A stretch of 51,978 nucleotides of DNA from JAIKWW01 sp052169645 (GCA_052169645.1 JBQNCA010000012.1:1-51978), one strand, 5' to 3'; numbered from the stretch's first letter, positions 8,137 to 17,401 are shown. The notes: generated by a model from the sequence alone, not told the origin. A program made the numbers and translations.

Positions 8137-8367
8137 ATGTCTATTACACAGGATAAAATAGATAGGATAAATGCGCTGGCTCGTAAAGCTAAATCCGATG
8201 AAGGTCTTACAGATGAGGAAATCAGGGAAAGACAGAAGCTTAGACAGGAATATATAGAAAGCTTCAGAGGCAATCTTGAAAGTCAATTAAAAAACATTCG
8301 TATAATAGATGAAAACGGTAAAATTTCAGAGGTCAAAAAAAGAAAAAAGAAAAATCTTTTGAATTGA
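8137..8367 (+). CDS. DUF896 / YnzC-like small protein
   Basis: A 76-residue basic protein matching the UPF0291/YnzC family: KIDRINALARKAKSDEGLTDEEIRERQKLRQEYIESFRGNLESQL is the family core, forming a two-helix hairpin, with a Lys-rich tail (VKKRKKKN). In Bacillus, members are small cytosolic proteins, some in the SOS regulon; the molecular role is not settled. GGAGAGG precedes the ATG and the gap to the MarR gene is 18 bases, so they are probably cotranscribed. A large hairpin follows. Confidence 0.88.
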   Translation: MSITQDKIDRINALARKAKSDEGLTDEEIRERQKLRQEYIESFRGNLESQLKNIRIIDENGKISEVKKRKKKNLLN

Positions 8368-8451
8368 CAATTTGCGGAGCATGTGAACCGGTTTTCAAAA
8401 GTTTATTGTGAAAAACTTTTGAAAATTGTCCCTTGCTCCGTTCTTGTTTTT
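8366..8451 (+). terminator. Nested double hairpin with T-rich tail (probable terminator)
   Basis: CGGAGCA (8375-8381) pairs with TGCTCCG (8434-8440); inside it TTTTCAAAAGTTT (8392-8404) pairs perfectly with AAACTTTTGAAAA (8413-8425). A T-rich tail follows (8441-8451). GACAATTT (8366-8373) could instead pair with AAATTGTC (8423-8430), giving a competing fold. Confidence 0.65.
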
Positions 8452-8650
8452 AATTGTTAATGTGACGATAAGTTGAGATTCGAATTTATAAAAAAGATTA
8501 TAAATATAGGGCTGAATTAGATATTATAAAAATATAGATATACATATAATAATATGTACATCATTTTAATTTGGTATTTTTATTAAAATGCACTAAAATT
8601 ATACTAAAGTATAATTAGAATTATGCTTAATTTTCAAAAGCGGTTTATTC
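8452..8650. other. Non-coding gap before iscS with two palindromes
   Basis: About 200 AT-rich bases with no convincing gene. It holds TACATAT/ATATGTA (8541-8547 and 8552-8558) and the near-perfect palindrome AATTATACTAAAGTATAATT (8597-8616), which lies 50 bases before the iscS -10 hexamer and could be an operator. Confidence 0.45.
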
Positions 8651-8665
8651 TTATTGAAAAATCGG

Positions 8666-8671
8666 TATAAT
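8666..8671 (+). promoter_or_regulatory. Candidate -10 element for iscS-iscU
   Basis: TATAAT at 8666-8671. The region 16-17 bases upstream has only a weak -35 (TTTATT), as expected for a regulated promoter. It would give a leader of about 85 bases. Confidence 0.45.
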
Positions 8672-8704
8672 AGATTCGTATTAATTGATACATGCATATA
8701 AATT

Positions 8705-8750
8705 TTGCAAATGGTCTTTCCAACCATTTATTGCAATGAATATGGAAAGG
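8705..8750 (+). promoter_or_regulatory. Structured leader of iscS with loop complementary to the ribosome site
   Basis: TTGCAAATGGT (8705-8715) folds with ACCAT (8723-8727) and TTGCAA (8731-8736), leaving the loop CTTTCCA (8716-8722). That loop is the exact complement of TGGAAAG (8743-8749), which contains the iscS Shine-Dalgarno sequence. The fold would be an H-type pseudoknot that hides the ribosome site. Confidence 0.45.
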
Positions 8751-8763
8751 AAATTATTTAAAT

Positions 8764-9945
8764 ATGAATGACATAAGAAATGTATATTTGGACTATTCTG
8801 CTACAACTCCCACAAAACCGGAAGTAGTGGAAGCTATGATACCTTTCTTTACAGAAAGATTCGGGAATCCGTCTGCGTTATATTCGATAGGAACGGAAAT
8901 CAAGGATGAAATAGAAATTGCACGCAAGCAGGTTGCCGATTTAATCGGAGCGTCTCCAAATGAAATTATATTTACATCAGGCGGAACGGAGTCCGACAAC
9001 TGGGCTCTTATCGCCACCGCAAATAAGCTTGCCAATAAAGGTAAACATATAATAACCTCAAAAATAGAGCATCATGCTATATTGCACACTTGCAATTATC
9101 TCGAACGTCAGGGTTTCGATATAACATATTTGGATGTCGACGAAGACGGTGTAGTAAGTCCGTCTTCGGTAGAAGCCGCAATTCGTCCTGACACTGTTCT
9201 TGTCAGCATTATGTATGTTAACAATGAAGTCGGGACGATAGAGCCTATAAGAGAGATATGTGAAACAGCTCATGCTCACGGTATTATGGTTCATACGGAT
9301 GCTGTTCAGGCATTGGGAAATGTTCCCGTAGATGTAAAGGCTTTAAATATTGACCTTATGTCTATGTCATCCCATAAGATCTATGGACCTAAAGGTGTCG
9401 GAGCTTTATATATGAAAACCGGGATCAATATTCCGACATTTGTACATGGCGGAGCACAGGAAAGAAAGAAGCGTGCCGGTACTGAGAATGTGCCTGCAAT
9501 AATAGGTTTCGGAAAAGCTGCCGAGATTGCAAGATTAAACTTTGAGGAACATGTTGCACATATAAAAGGATTGCGAGATCATTTTGTTAAAAGGGTTTTA
9601 GCTGAAATAGAAAATACATATTATAACGGCAGTAAAGATAAAAGACACCCGGGAAATGCCAATATAACATTTGAATATGTAGAAGGCGAATCGATATTGT
9701 TATACTTGGATTTTGCAGGCATACGAACATCGTCGGGCTCCGCATGTTCATCCAAATCGCTCAAGCCGTCGCATGTTCTTACAGCAATGGGAATACCTAT
9801 TGAGCTTATACACGGATCTATAAGATTTACATTCGGTGATCCTACAACTATGGAAGATGTAGATTATACAGTAGACAGGCTCAAAGAAATTATAAGCAGA
9901 CTCAGAGAAATATCCTCCGTGTCAAAAGAGAAAGGATGGAAATAA
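8764..9945 (+). CDS. iscS: Cysteine desulfurase (IscS/NifS family)
   Basis: A 393-residue class V PLP aminotransferase. VYLDYSATTPTKPEVVEAM opens the protein. The PLP lysine is in MSSHKIYGPKGVGALY, and the active-site cysteine in RTSSGSACSSKS lies in the longer loop typical of IscS/NifS group I enzymes. It moves sulfur from cysteine to the scaffold encoded next door. The two genes form a minimal Clostridia-type ISC pair. No iscR-like regulator gene precedes it; a structured leader does. A dedicated nitrogenase role is unlikely in this setting. Confidence 0.95.
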   Translation: MNDIRNVYLDYSATTPTKPEVVEAMIPFFTERFGNPSALYSIGTEIKDEIEIARKQVADLIGASPNEIIFTSGGTESDNWALIATANKLANKGKHIITSKIEHHAILHTCNYLERQGFDITYLDVDEDGVVSPSSVEAAIRPDTVLVSIMYVNNEVGTIEPIREICETAHAHGIMVHTDAVQALGNVPVDVKALNIDLMSMSSHKIYGPKGVGALYMKTGINIPTFVHGGAQERKKRAGTENVPAIIGFGKAAEIARLNFEEHVAHIKGLRDHFVKRVLAEIENTYYNGSKDKRHPGNANITFEYVEGESILLYLDFAGIRTSSGSACSSKSLKPSHVLTAMGIPIELIHGSIRFTFGDPTTMEDVDYTVDRLKEIISRLREISSVSKEKGWK

Positions 9946-9947
9946 TT

Positions 9948-10409
9948 ATGGCAATGTATAATGATAAAGTAATAGATCATTTCATGAATCCTCATAATGT
10001 AGGTGAAATAGAAGATGCTTCAGGAATAGGTGTATACGGAAGTCCTGTATGTGGTGATATGATGCAGATGTCTATCAAGGTTGACGACAACGGTGTTATA
10101 ACCGATGCAAAGTTCAAAACATACGGCTGCGGTTCTGCGATAGCATCATCCAGCGTAGCTACGGATATGATAATCGGCAAGACCTGCGAGGAAGCTCTCG
10201 AAATAAAAAATGACGACGTTTTGAAGGAGCTTGGAGGATTGCCGGCGGTAAAGGTTCATTGCTCCGTACTTTCAGAGGAATCCATAAAAGCTGCAGTCTA
10301 TGACTATGCACAAAAAAACGGATTGGAATTTGAAGCTTTGAAAGGCTTCGATCCTCATGCAGGTGATGAGCATGATGATGAAATCAACGAAGATGAAGAT
10401 AATATCTGA
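9948..10409 (+). CDS. iscU: Fe-S cluster scaffold protein IscU/NifU-like
   Basis: A 153-residue scaffold counted from ATG 9948; ATG 9936 overlaps iscS inside the ribosome-site region and is less likely. The three conserved cysteines are present (GSPVCGD, YGCGSAIASSS, KVHCSVL), as is the Asp after the first. Only the N-terminal NifU domain is present. The C-terminus ends in an unusual acidic tail (DEHDDEINEDEDN). It assembles [2Fe-2S]/[4Fe-4S] clusters with sulfur from IscS. The KVHCSVL motif replaces the LPPVKLHCS form but keeps the ligand. Confidence 0.92.
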   Translation: MAMYNDKVIDHFMNPHNVGEIEDASGIGVYGSPVCGDMMQMSIKVDDNGVITDAKFKTYGCGSAIASSSVATDMIIGKTCEEALEIKNDDVLKELGGLPAVKVHCSVLSEESIKAAVYDYAQKNGLEFEALKGFDPHAGDEHDDEINEDEDNI

Positions 10410-10446
10410 TAGAAAATAGAATATTATAGTATAATAATGAGAGGCT

Positions 10447-10487
10447 GCCTTGTGGTCTGTTAAGAGCAGATTATAAGGCGTCTTTTT
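10447..10487 (+). terminator. Intrinsic terminator after iscS-iscU
   Basis: GCCTTGTGGTCTG (10447-10459) pairs over 13 positions, three of them G-U, with CAGATTATAAGGC (10467-10479), followed by TCTTTTT. Confidence 0.8.
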
Positions 10488-10532
10488 AATATTTAAGAAC
10501 AGGAATCACACATATATTCGGAGAAATCACAT

Positions 10533-13169
10533 ATGACAGAAAAATTAACACCCATGATGCAGCAATATCTTGAAATAAAAGAACAATATAAAGATTGTAT
10601 ACTTTTTTTCCGTCTCGGTGATTTTTATGAAATGTTCTTTGATGACGCCATTACGGTATCGAGGGAATTGCAGCTTACACTTACGGGAAAAAGCTGCGGT
10701 CTTAAAGAACGTGCACCTATGTGCGGAGTTCCTTTTCATGCATCGGAAACATATATAGGAAAGCTTATAAGCAAAGGCTATAAGGTTGCCGTATGCGAGC
10801 AGGTTGAAGATCCGAATTTGGCAAAGGGACTCGTGAAAAGGGAAGTGGTAAGCATAATTACCCCCGGAACCGTGGTTGAAGAATCCATGCTTGATAATGC
10901 TTCCAATAACTATCTTGCATCGATTTATGTGCAGGATAAATCCTCAGGGCTTGCATATTGTGATATTTCAACAGGTGAGCTGGTAGTCGCAGATTTTAAA
11001 TACGATGATTTTGCAGAAAATCTGATAAATGAAATTTCAAAGATAAATGCACGTGAAGTCATAATTAACGAATCTGCAAAAAATGAAGATCCTTCTTTAA
11101 ATCTCGGCGAATTGACGGAAGCATATATTTCTTATATGAATGAAAGTTACTTTGATGTAAAACAAGCTGAAAAAGTTATTTGCAGGCAATTTAAGGTTTC
11201 GGCAGTAGACGGATTAGGGATTTGTGATGAAAATGCTTCTTTCAGAGCTTTGGGAGCAATGCTTTCATATCTGGAAGAAACTCAGAATCAAAACATGTCG
11301 CAGATCACTCATATTACGAGCTTGGATAACAGCGCATATATGATTTTGGATAAAGCAGCAATAAGAAACTTGGAATTAATGGAGACTTTGTTCGAAAAAA
11401 AGGTTTCAGGCTCTTTATTAGGCGTATTGGATTCGACTCAGACGGCAATGGGCTCCCGCAAGCTGAAAAAATGGATTAGAGAACCGCTTAATAACTGCGA
11501 TGCCATAAATGAAAGATTGTCAGCCGTAGATACTTTAGTTTCCGATATAGTTCTGAGAAACAATGTAAGAACGTCACTGAAATTTGTATATGATCTTGAA
11601 CGTTTGACAGGACGTGTAGCATGTGATAGGGCAAATGCCAGAGATTTATCGGCTTTAAAAAATTCTATTTCCATATTACCGGAAATTAAATGCGACATGG
11701 AGGATTCTCAAAATGCATTTCTAATGGACATCGGAGAGAGAATCGACTCATTGGAAGAAATATATCAACTTATAGATAAAGCTATAGAGGATGAGCCTCC
11801 GGTAACTGTAAAAGACGGAAATTTAATAAAAGCCGGATATTCGGATGAATTGGATGCCGTAAAATCGGCATCAGGTGACAGTTTAAATTGGATAATGGGA
11901 CTTGAGAACTCGGAACGTGAAAAAACCGGAATTAAAAAGCTTAAGGTAGGCTATAATAAGGTATTCGGGTATTATATCGAGGTGACAAAAGCAAATATAG
12001 ATTCTGTACCCGAGCATTATATTCGTAAGCAGACTCTTGTAAATTGTGAGCGTTATGTCACCCCCGAGCTTAAAGAAATGGAAGCAATAGTCTTAAATGC
12101 TGAATCTCGTATAAATTCTCTGGAATACGATTTGTTCGTCAAGCTGAGGAATAAATTAAAAACTTATATAGATAAGCTGCAAAAGACTGCGGATGCGGTT
12201 GCGGAGCTTGATGTAATTGCTTCATACGCCGAAATAAGCAGTATAAACGGATATGTAAAACCGTCAATCAATGACAGTGATGTAATAAATATAGTGGAAG
12301 GAAGGCATCCCGTAATAGAGCAGAGTATCGGTAACGGCATTTTTGTATCGAACGATACTTATCTTGACCGTACCGAGCAAAGTATGCTTCTAATAACAGG
12401 ACCCAATATGTCGGGAAAATCTACATATATGCGTCAGACGGCACTTATAGTTCTGATGGCTCAGATAGGTTGTTTTGTACCTGCAAGAAGTGCTGAAATC
12501 GGAATTGTTGACAGGATTTATACCAGAATAGGTGCGTCCGACAATCTTTCTCAAGGACAGAGTACGTTTTTTGTGGAAATGAAGGAGCTTGCCTATATTC
12601 TTAATACGGTAACGGAACGAAGTCTTGTTATTCTTGACGAAATAGGAAGAGGCACGAGCACCTATGACGGACTTTCAATAGCATGGGCGGTAGTCGATTA
12701 TCTTTGTAATAAAAATCTGCATGTGCGAACATTGTTTGCTTCTCATTATCATGAGCTTACAAGATTGGAAGAAAGTATTTCAGGTTTTAAAAATTTAAAT
12801 GTCGCTGTCAGTGAAAGTTCGGGTAAGGTCGTCTTTCTGCATAAAATTACAAAGGGCAGTGCAAGCAAGAGCTACGGTATCCATGTTGCCAGCATTGCAG
12901 GAGTGCCTGATTCCGTTTTGAAAAATGCTCAGAGCAAGCTTGCAGAGCTTGAAAATAACGAAATAGATAGTATAAGTAAACATATCCTTGAAGAGCATGA
13001 TTCATTTAAAGCTGATAATTCATTATCGGCAGAACAGCTGTCCTTTCTTACATTTATAAAACATCCTGCGGTAGAAATGCTGCAATCTTTGAATATTATG
13101 GAAATCACACCGTCAAAAGCAATAGCAGTACTTGAAGAACTTAAATCCGAAGTAAATAAATACAGGTAG
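10533..13169 (+). CDS. mutS: DNA mismatch repair protein MutS
   Basis: An 878-residue MutS1 of normal length. The mismatch-binding Phe-x-Glu is in FRLGDFYEMFFDDA (about residue 35), then connector and lever domains. The ATPase has Walker A GPNMSGKSTYMRQ, Walker B ILDEIGRGTSTYDG and the ASHYHEL switch, and the C-terminal helix-turn-helix region follows. It finds mismatches and recruits MutL. It is followed after eight bases by mutL and then miaA, the classic Firmicutes mutS-mutL-miaA order. The start at 10533 has GGAG upstream. Confidence 0.97.
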   Translation: MTEKLTPMMQQYLEIKEQYKDCILFFRLGDFYEMFFDDAITVSRELQLTLTGKSCGLKERAPMCGVPFHASETYIGKLISKGYKVAVCEQVEDPNLAKGLVKREVVSIITPGTVVEESMLDNASNNYLASIYVQDKSSGLAYCDISTGELVVADFKYDDFAENLINEISKINAREVIINESAKNEDPSLNLGELTEAYISYMNESYFDVKQAEKVICRQFKVSAVDGLGICDENASFRALGAMLSYLEETQNQNMSQITHITSLDNSAYMILDKAAIRNLELMETLFEKKVSGSLLGVLDSTQTAMGSRKLKKWIREPLNNCDAINERLSAVDTLVSDIVLRNNVRTSLKFVYDLERLTGRVACDRANARDLSALKNSISILPEIKCDMEDSQNAFLMDIGERIDSLEEIYQLIDKAIEDEPPVTVKDGNLIKAGYSDELDAVKSASGDSLNWIMGLENSEREKTGIKKLKVGYNKVFGYYIEVTKANIDSVPEHYIRKQTLVNCERYVTPELKEMEAIVLNAESRINSLEYDLFVKLRNKLKTYIDKLQKTADAVAELDVIASYAEISSINGYVKPSINDSDVINIVEGRHPVIEQSIGNGIFVSNDTYLDRTEQSMLLITGPNMSGKSTYMRQTALIVLMAQIGCFVPARSAEIGIVDRIYTRIGASDNLSQGQSTFFVEMKELAYILNTVTERSLVILDEIGRGTSTYDGLSIAWAVVDYLCNKNLHVRTLFASHYHELTRLEESISGFKNLNVAVSESSGKVVFLHKITKGSASKSYGIHVASIAGVPDSVLKNAQSKLAELENNEIDSISKHILEEHDSFKADNSLSAEQLSFLTFIKHPAVEMLQSLNIMEITPSKAIAVLEELKSEVNKYR

Positions 13170-13177
13170 GTTATGAT

Positions 13178-15073
13178 ATGAAACTGAAAATTGCAAGAAT
13201 AGAAGAATTACCGAGCATAACCGCCGGAAAAATTGCAGCGGGAGAGGTTATAGAAAGACCTGTATCAATAATAAAGGAATTAATGGAAAATTCAATTGAT
13301 GCCGGAGCTTCATCCATTACCGTAGAAATAAAAAGCGGCGGAAAATCATATATCCGAGTTACCGATAACGGAAGCGGTATAATGAAGGATGATGCCGAGT
13401 TGGCATTCAAGCGTCATGCCACGAGCAAGCTTCATACCATAAAGGACTTGGATACATTGTCAACACTTGGATTCAGAGGAGAAGCACTGTCAAGCATAGC
13501 TGCAGTTTCACGTACGGAGCTTATAACCTGCACGAGCGATGCCGAAATAGGTACTAATATTCATGTTGAAGGCGGAGCAATTACCGAAAACAGCGATATA
13601 GGTTGTCAGCAGGGCACCACCGTCATAGTCAGAGATCTTTTTTATAATACTCCGGCAAGGTTGAAATTTATGAAAAAAGACAATACCGAAAGCTCTTTAA
13701 TTATAGATTTTGTATCAAAAATGGCGTTGGCATATCCACATGTACGCATTAGGCTTATAAATAATGATAATACACTTTTTTCGACGCCCGGCAGAGGTGA
13801 ACGCTTCTCTGCAATAGCTACCGTTTATGATCCTCAGATGGCTGAAAAGCTGATAAAAATTGAAAACCGTACAAACGACGGAATGACAATAGAGGGCTAT
13901 ATATCAGCTCCGGATGCGACTCGTGCCAGCAGAATCAATCAGATATTTTTTGTAAACGGCAGATATGTTCAAAATAAAATTATAGAAAATGCAGTTAGAG
14001 ATGCTTACAGAGAAAAAGTATTTGAAGGGCGTTTTCCTATAGCATTTCTGTTTTTGGAGGTAAATCCGGAGACATTGGATGTAAATATTCATCCAAATAA
14101 GAAAAATATAAAATTCGATAATGAAGCATCTGTAAAAAGCTTTATAGAGCAATCCGTCCGCAAGGGATTGAGTACACCGGACGCCGTACCTGAGATATAT
14201 TTCAGCAAGGACAGCATTCTTACGGAGCCTGAAATTTCAGATAAACAGCCGCCGCTTATAAAAACCAATCAGGAAAAGCTGGATATTCAGAAGATTCTCA
14301 GTGAAGAAAGAGCTTCGGAAAACCGTAAAAAAGCTCTTATTCAAAATCGTAAGCCTGAAAATAATAATGATAATTATAAAATCAACGAAAATGCCGTACA
14401 ATACGAAGTTGGTAAAAATCAAAGTTATGATAAAGCTTTTACAGCTGAAGCTTCGGCAGCCTTGGGACCGAAGCCCGTGCCTCCCGCCAATGCTCCGTTT
14501 GATGTGGCGAGCATAAAACCTGTAGGAGTTATATTTTCAACATATATACTCGGAGTCGACCACAGTACCTTTTATATTATAGATCAGCATGCTGCTCATG
14601 AGCGTGTATTCTATGAACAGTTCTGCCGAGAATTTTATAATGCGGACAAATTGAGTCAGATATTGGCATTACCGTTTAAGGTAGATGTTACACACAGTGT
14701 TGCAAACAATCAGAATGAATGGCTGACATTTCTGAAAAATGCAGGCTTCAGTATAGAAGAATTCGGCTCTCAGTCATACATTGTAAGAGAAATTCCTATG
14801 TATATGGAAATGGCTGAAGCTGAAGCTTTTATCAATGATTTTTTTGACAATATAGAGGATCCTGCAACTTTCAAGGATCAGAAGCACATAGATAAACTGA
14901 CAATCAAAGCGTGCAAATCCGCAGTAAAGGGAAATGATGCATTGACAATGCAGGAAATAGATAAGCTTCTGCTCGATCTTGCGACAGCGGTAAATCCGTT
15001 TTCATGCCCTCACGGCAGACCTACTGTTATAAAGATGAAGAGAACGGAAATTGAGGCACTGTTTAAGCGGTGA
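13178..15073 (+). CDS. mutL: DNA mismatch repair protein MutL
   Basis: A 631-residue MutL. The GHKL ATPase N-terminus shows IAAGEVIERP, ELMENSIDAG, DNGSGI and GFRGEALSSI. A low-complexity Lys/Asn linker covers about residues 360-430. The C-terminal domain has the endonuclease motif DQHAAHERVFYE plus ACKSAVKGND and CPHGRPT, so this is a nicking MutL as in species lacking MutH. It starts eight bases after mutS, and miaA starts three bases after its stop. Confidence 0.96.
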   Translation: MKLKIARIEELPSITAGKIAAGEVIERPVSIIKELMENSIDAGASSITVEIKSGGKSYIRVTDNGSGIMKDDAELAFKRHATSKLHTIKDLDTLSTLGFRGEALSSIAAVSRTELITCTSDAEIGTNIHVEGGAITENSDIGCQQGTTVIVRDLFYNTPARLKFMKKDNTESSLIIDFVSKMALAYPHVRIRLINNDNTLFSTPGRGERFSAIATVYDPQMAEKLIKIENRTNDGMTIEGYISAPDATRASRINQIFFVNGRYVQNKIIENAVRDAYREKVFEGRFPIAFLFLEVNPETLDVNIHPNKKNIKFDNEASVKSFIEQSVRKGLSTPDAVPEIYFSKDSILTEPEISDKQPPLIKTNQEKLDIQKILSEERASENRKKALIQNRKPENNNDNYKINENAVQYEVGKNQSYDKAFTAEASAALGPKPVPPANAPFDVASIKPVGVIFSTYILGVDHSTFYIIDQHAAHERVFYEQFCREFYNADKLSQILALPFKVDVTHSVANNQNEWLTFLKNAGFSIEEFGSQSYIVREIPMYMEMAEAEAFINDFFDNIEDPATFKDQKHIDKLTIKACKSAVKGNDALTMQEIDKLLLDLATAVNPFSCPHGRPTVIKMKRTEIEALFKR

Positions 15074-15076
15074 TAT

Positions 15077-16024
15077 ATGAATAATTCAACTATAAAAAAC
15101 AATAAAATAATATTCATTACAGGCCCTACAGCTGTGGGGAAAACGGATTTTGCCATACGCATCGCCAACGAAATCGACGGAGATATAGTATCAGCTGATT
15201 CCATGCAGCTTTATAAATATATGGATATTGGAAGTGCCAAGCCTACTCCGGAAGAGAGAGCCTCTGCAAAGCATTATCTTGTAGATGAGATTGATCCAGC
15301 AAAGCCTTTTTCAGTTGCCGAATATTCTCTTTTGGCGAAGGGATATATAAATAAAATTTTATCGGAAAATCGTATACCTGTTATTTCAGGCGGTACCGGA
15401 TTATATGTTCATTCACTGATTTATAAAATGAATTTTGGAGAATCTCCTGCGAACACCGCTTTGAGAAAAGAGCTTGCAGATTTTGCAAGAACTGCCGGAA
15501 ATGAAGCTCTCCATGCACTTTTAGCCGATGAAGATGCAGAAGCTGCAAATAGAATTCATCCCAATAATGTAAAGAAAATTATCAGAGCTATAGAAGCGGC
15601 TCGTGACGGATATAAAATTCCTTCTTTCGAAAATACGGAAAATAAAATCAACGATTATAAATCCCTTATGATAGGTTTAAATCGTGACAGAACGGAGTTA
15701 TATGAGAGAATAAATCTACGTGTAGACTTGATGATAGAGAAAGGGCTCGAGGCGGAAATTCAAAAACTTATGGAAATGGGAATGGATGAAAATATGATTT
15801 CTATGAGCGGTATAGGATATAAGGAAATGATTTCATATATGCAGGGTGAATGTAATTTAAATGAAGCTGTAGAACTTATAAAAAAGAACAGCAGACACTA
15901 TGCAAAGCGACAGCTGTCATGGTTTCGCCGTTATAAAGATATGAAATGGTTTGATATAACTGAGGATACGGAACATTCGTATTGCATGATAATGGCTGAA
16001 ATACGTAATTTTTTAGGAATATAA
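15077..16024 (+). CDS. miaA: tRNA dimethylallyltransferase
   Basis: A 315-residue MiaA with P-loop ITGPTAVGKTDFA, the SADSMQLYKYMDIGSAKPT substrate motif, GGTGLYVHSL and the RQLSWFRR tRNA-binding stretch. It adds the isopentenyl group to A37 of tRNAs that read UNN codons. The gene follows mutL after three bases. hfq, a frequent next neighbour, is absent; a weak ATCAATG/CATTGAT hairpin (16071-16087) ends the cluster. Confidence 0.96.
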   Translation: MNNSTIKNNKIIFITGPTAVGKTDFAIRIANEIDGDIVSADSMQLYKYMDIGSAKPTPEERASAKHYLVDEIDPAKPFSVAEYSLLAKGYINKILSENRIPVISGGTGLYVHSLIYKMNFGESPANTALRKELADFARTAGNEALHALLADEDAEAANRIHPNNVKKIIRAIEAARDGYKIPSFENTENKINDYKSLMIGLNRDRTELYERINLRVDLMIEKGLEAEIQKLMEMGMDENMISMSGIGYKEMISYMQGECNLNEAVELIKKNSRHYAKRQLSWFRRYKDMKWFDITEDTEHSYCMIMAEIRNFLGI

Positions 16025-16109
16025 GCTTTAATTAATAATATAATGTGAATAAAAAGTATATAATATTTACATCAATGGTACATTGATTTTCAAGGAAATC
16101 GTCACAATT

Positions 16110-16163
16110 AAACATTAAAGGATATATGATATTTATATCAATAAACTGATATTTTTAATGTTT
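16110..16163. repeat. Inverted repeat before the tyrosine recombinase gene
   Basis: AAACATTAAA (16110-16119) and TTTAATGTTT (16154-16163) are perfect 10-bp inverted arms around 34 AT-rich bases that themselves contain GATAT/ATATC repeats. It could be a leader stem, an operator or a recombinase site; nothing visible decides this. Confidence 0.4.
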
Positions 16164-16195
16164 TGAGTCTGCATGTTGAGCAGAGAGTAATCATT

Positions 16196-17401
16196 ATGAA
16201 GGATATTAACGATATTAACGAAGACATCGACACTACTGTTGATTCAAAGAAAGAAAATAAAAAAAATAAGGCTTTTAATAAGAAGCTGCGAATAAGCAAT
16301 AAATCCGATAAACCTGATAATGTGGTGTTGAGGGAGCTGAAAATCGAAGCTGAATGTAAAGAGATAGAGAAGTTGCTCCCCTTATTTATGAGCGGCTTCT
16401 TTTCATATCTAAGATCCTCATTGCTGCCGATGTCAAGGCTGGCATATCTTCAGGATATAAAATTCTTTTTCAGATATCTTGTAGAAGAAACCGATTTAAC
16501 AACAGCAAGCGATATAAGGAATATAAAATCCGATGAGCTGGATAGAATTAAAGGCATAGATATAAATATATTTTTGGATTATTGCAGAAGCTATACAGTT
16601 GAAGATGAGAAAAGCATACAGGTTTATACCAATGACAACAAGGCTTTGTCACGTAAAAAATCCTCTCTTTCAGTGATGTTCAGGTACCTTTATAGAGAGA
16701 ATACTTTGTCTGAAAATATTACAGATCAGTTCAATCCTATAAGAGTGCCAAAACGCAGCGAAAAAGAAATCAAGGCATTACAGGATGATGAAGTCATGAA
16801 GATGCTGGATGCTGTATCTACAGGGGATCATCTCACAAAGAAAGAAAAACAATATTGGGAAAAGACAAAGAAGCGTGATAAAGCGATTCTTATTTTATTC
16901 CTGACATACGGGCTCAGATTATCGGAGCTGCAACAGCTGAATGTTTCCTCTTTCAATTTCAGCAGAGGCGAATTTAAAATATACAGAAAAAGAGGCAAGG
17001 AATCTCTCATGCCTTTAAATAACCGTACCGTGCTGAAGGCTTTAGATGAATATATAAACGGAGAACGAGCCTTGTACAGCAGCCGTATAACAGAGGGATC
17101 TGAAGATGCTTTGTTTTTGTCATTGCAGGGAAAGCGCATGACGGAAAGGCAGATTAGAGAGCTTGTAAAAAAATATACCGCAATAGGAATGTCTACAAAT
17201 AAAGCTGCCGGATACAGTCCGCATAAACTTAGAGCAACGGCTGCCACTTCGCTTATAGGCAGAGGTAATTCGATTTATGATGTACAGGAGCTGCTCGATC
17301 ACGAAAATGTTTCGACCACACAGCTTTATGCCGCTCATAAACTAAATACTAAGCGAGAATTGATTAGCAGCTTTGAGTGGGATGATGAATTTGATCGTTA
17401 A
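16196..17401 (+). CDS. Tyrosine recombinase of the XerC/XerD type
   Basis: A 401-residue tyrosine recombinase counted from ATG 16196. It opens with a charged, Lys/Asp-rich extension of about 50 residues, then the SAM-like core-binding domain (SRLAYLQDIKFFFRYLVEE). The catalytic domain has Arg in LFLTYGLRLSELQ, Lys in the YRKRGKES beta-hairpin, SPHKLRATAAT (His-x-x-Arg), LLDHENVSTTQLYAAH (His and the nucleophilic Tyr). All catalytic residues are kept. Its place between housekeeping genes without phage genes suggests a chromosomal Xer-like function rather than an integrase, but the extension is unlike classic XerC/XerD. An inverted repeat lies just upstream. Confidence 0.88.
   Translation: MKDINDINEDIDTTVDSKKENKKNKAFNKKLRISNKSDKPDNVVLRELKIEAECKEIEKLLPLFMSGFFSYLRSSLLPMSRLAYLQDIKFFFRYLVEETDLTTASDIRNIKSDELDRIKGIDINIFLDYCRSYTVEDEKSIQVYTNDNKALSRKKSSLSVMFRYLYRENTLSENITDQFNPIRVPKRSEKEIKALQDDEVMKMLDAVSTGDHLTKKEKQYWEKTKKRDKAILILFLTYGLRLSELQQLNVSSFNFSRGEFKIYRKRGKESLMPLNNRTVLKALDEYINGERALYSSRITEGSEDALFLSLQGKRMTERQIRELVKKYTAIGMSTNKAAGYSPHKLRATAATSLIGRGNSIYDVQELLDHENVSTTQLYAAHKLNTKRELISSFEWDDEFDR

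Noticed and set aside
16828..17247. 139-aa open frame on the minus strand
   Set aside because: Antisense to the catalytic domain of the tyrosine recombinase.
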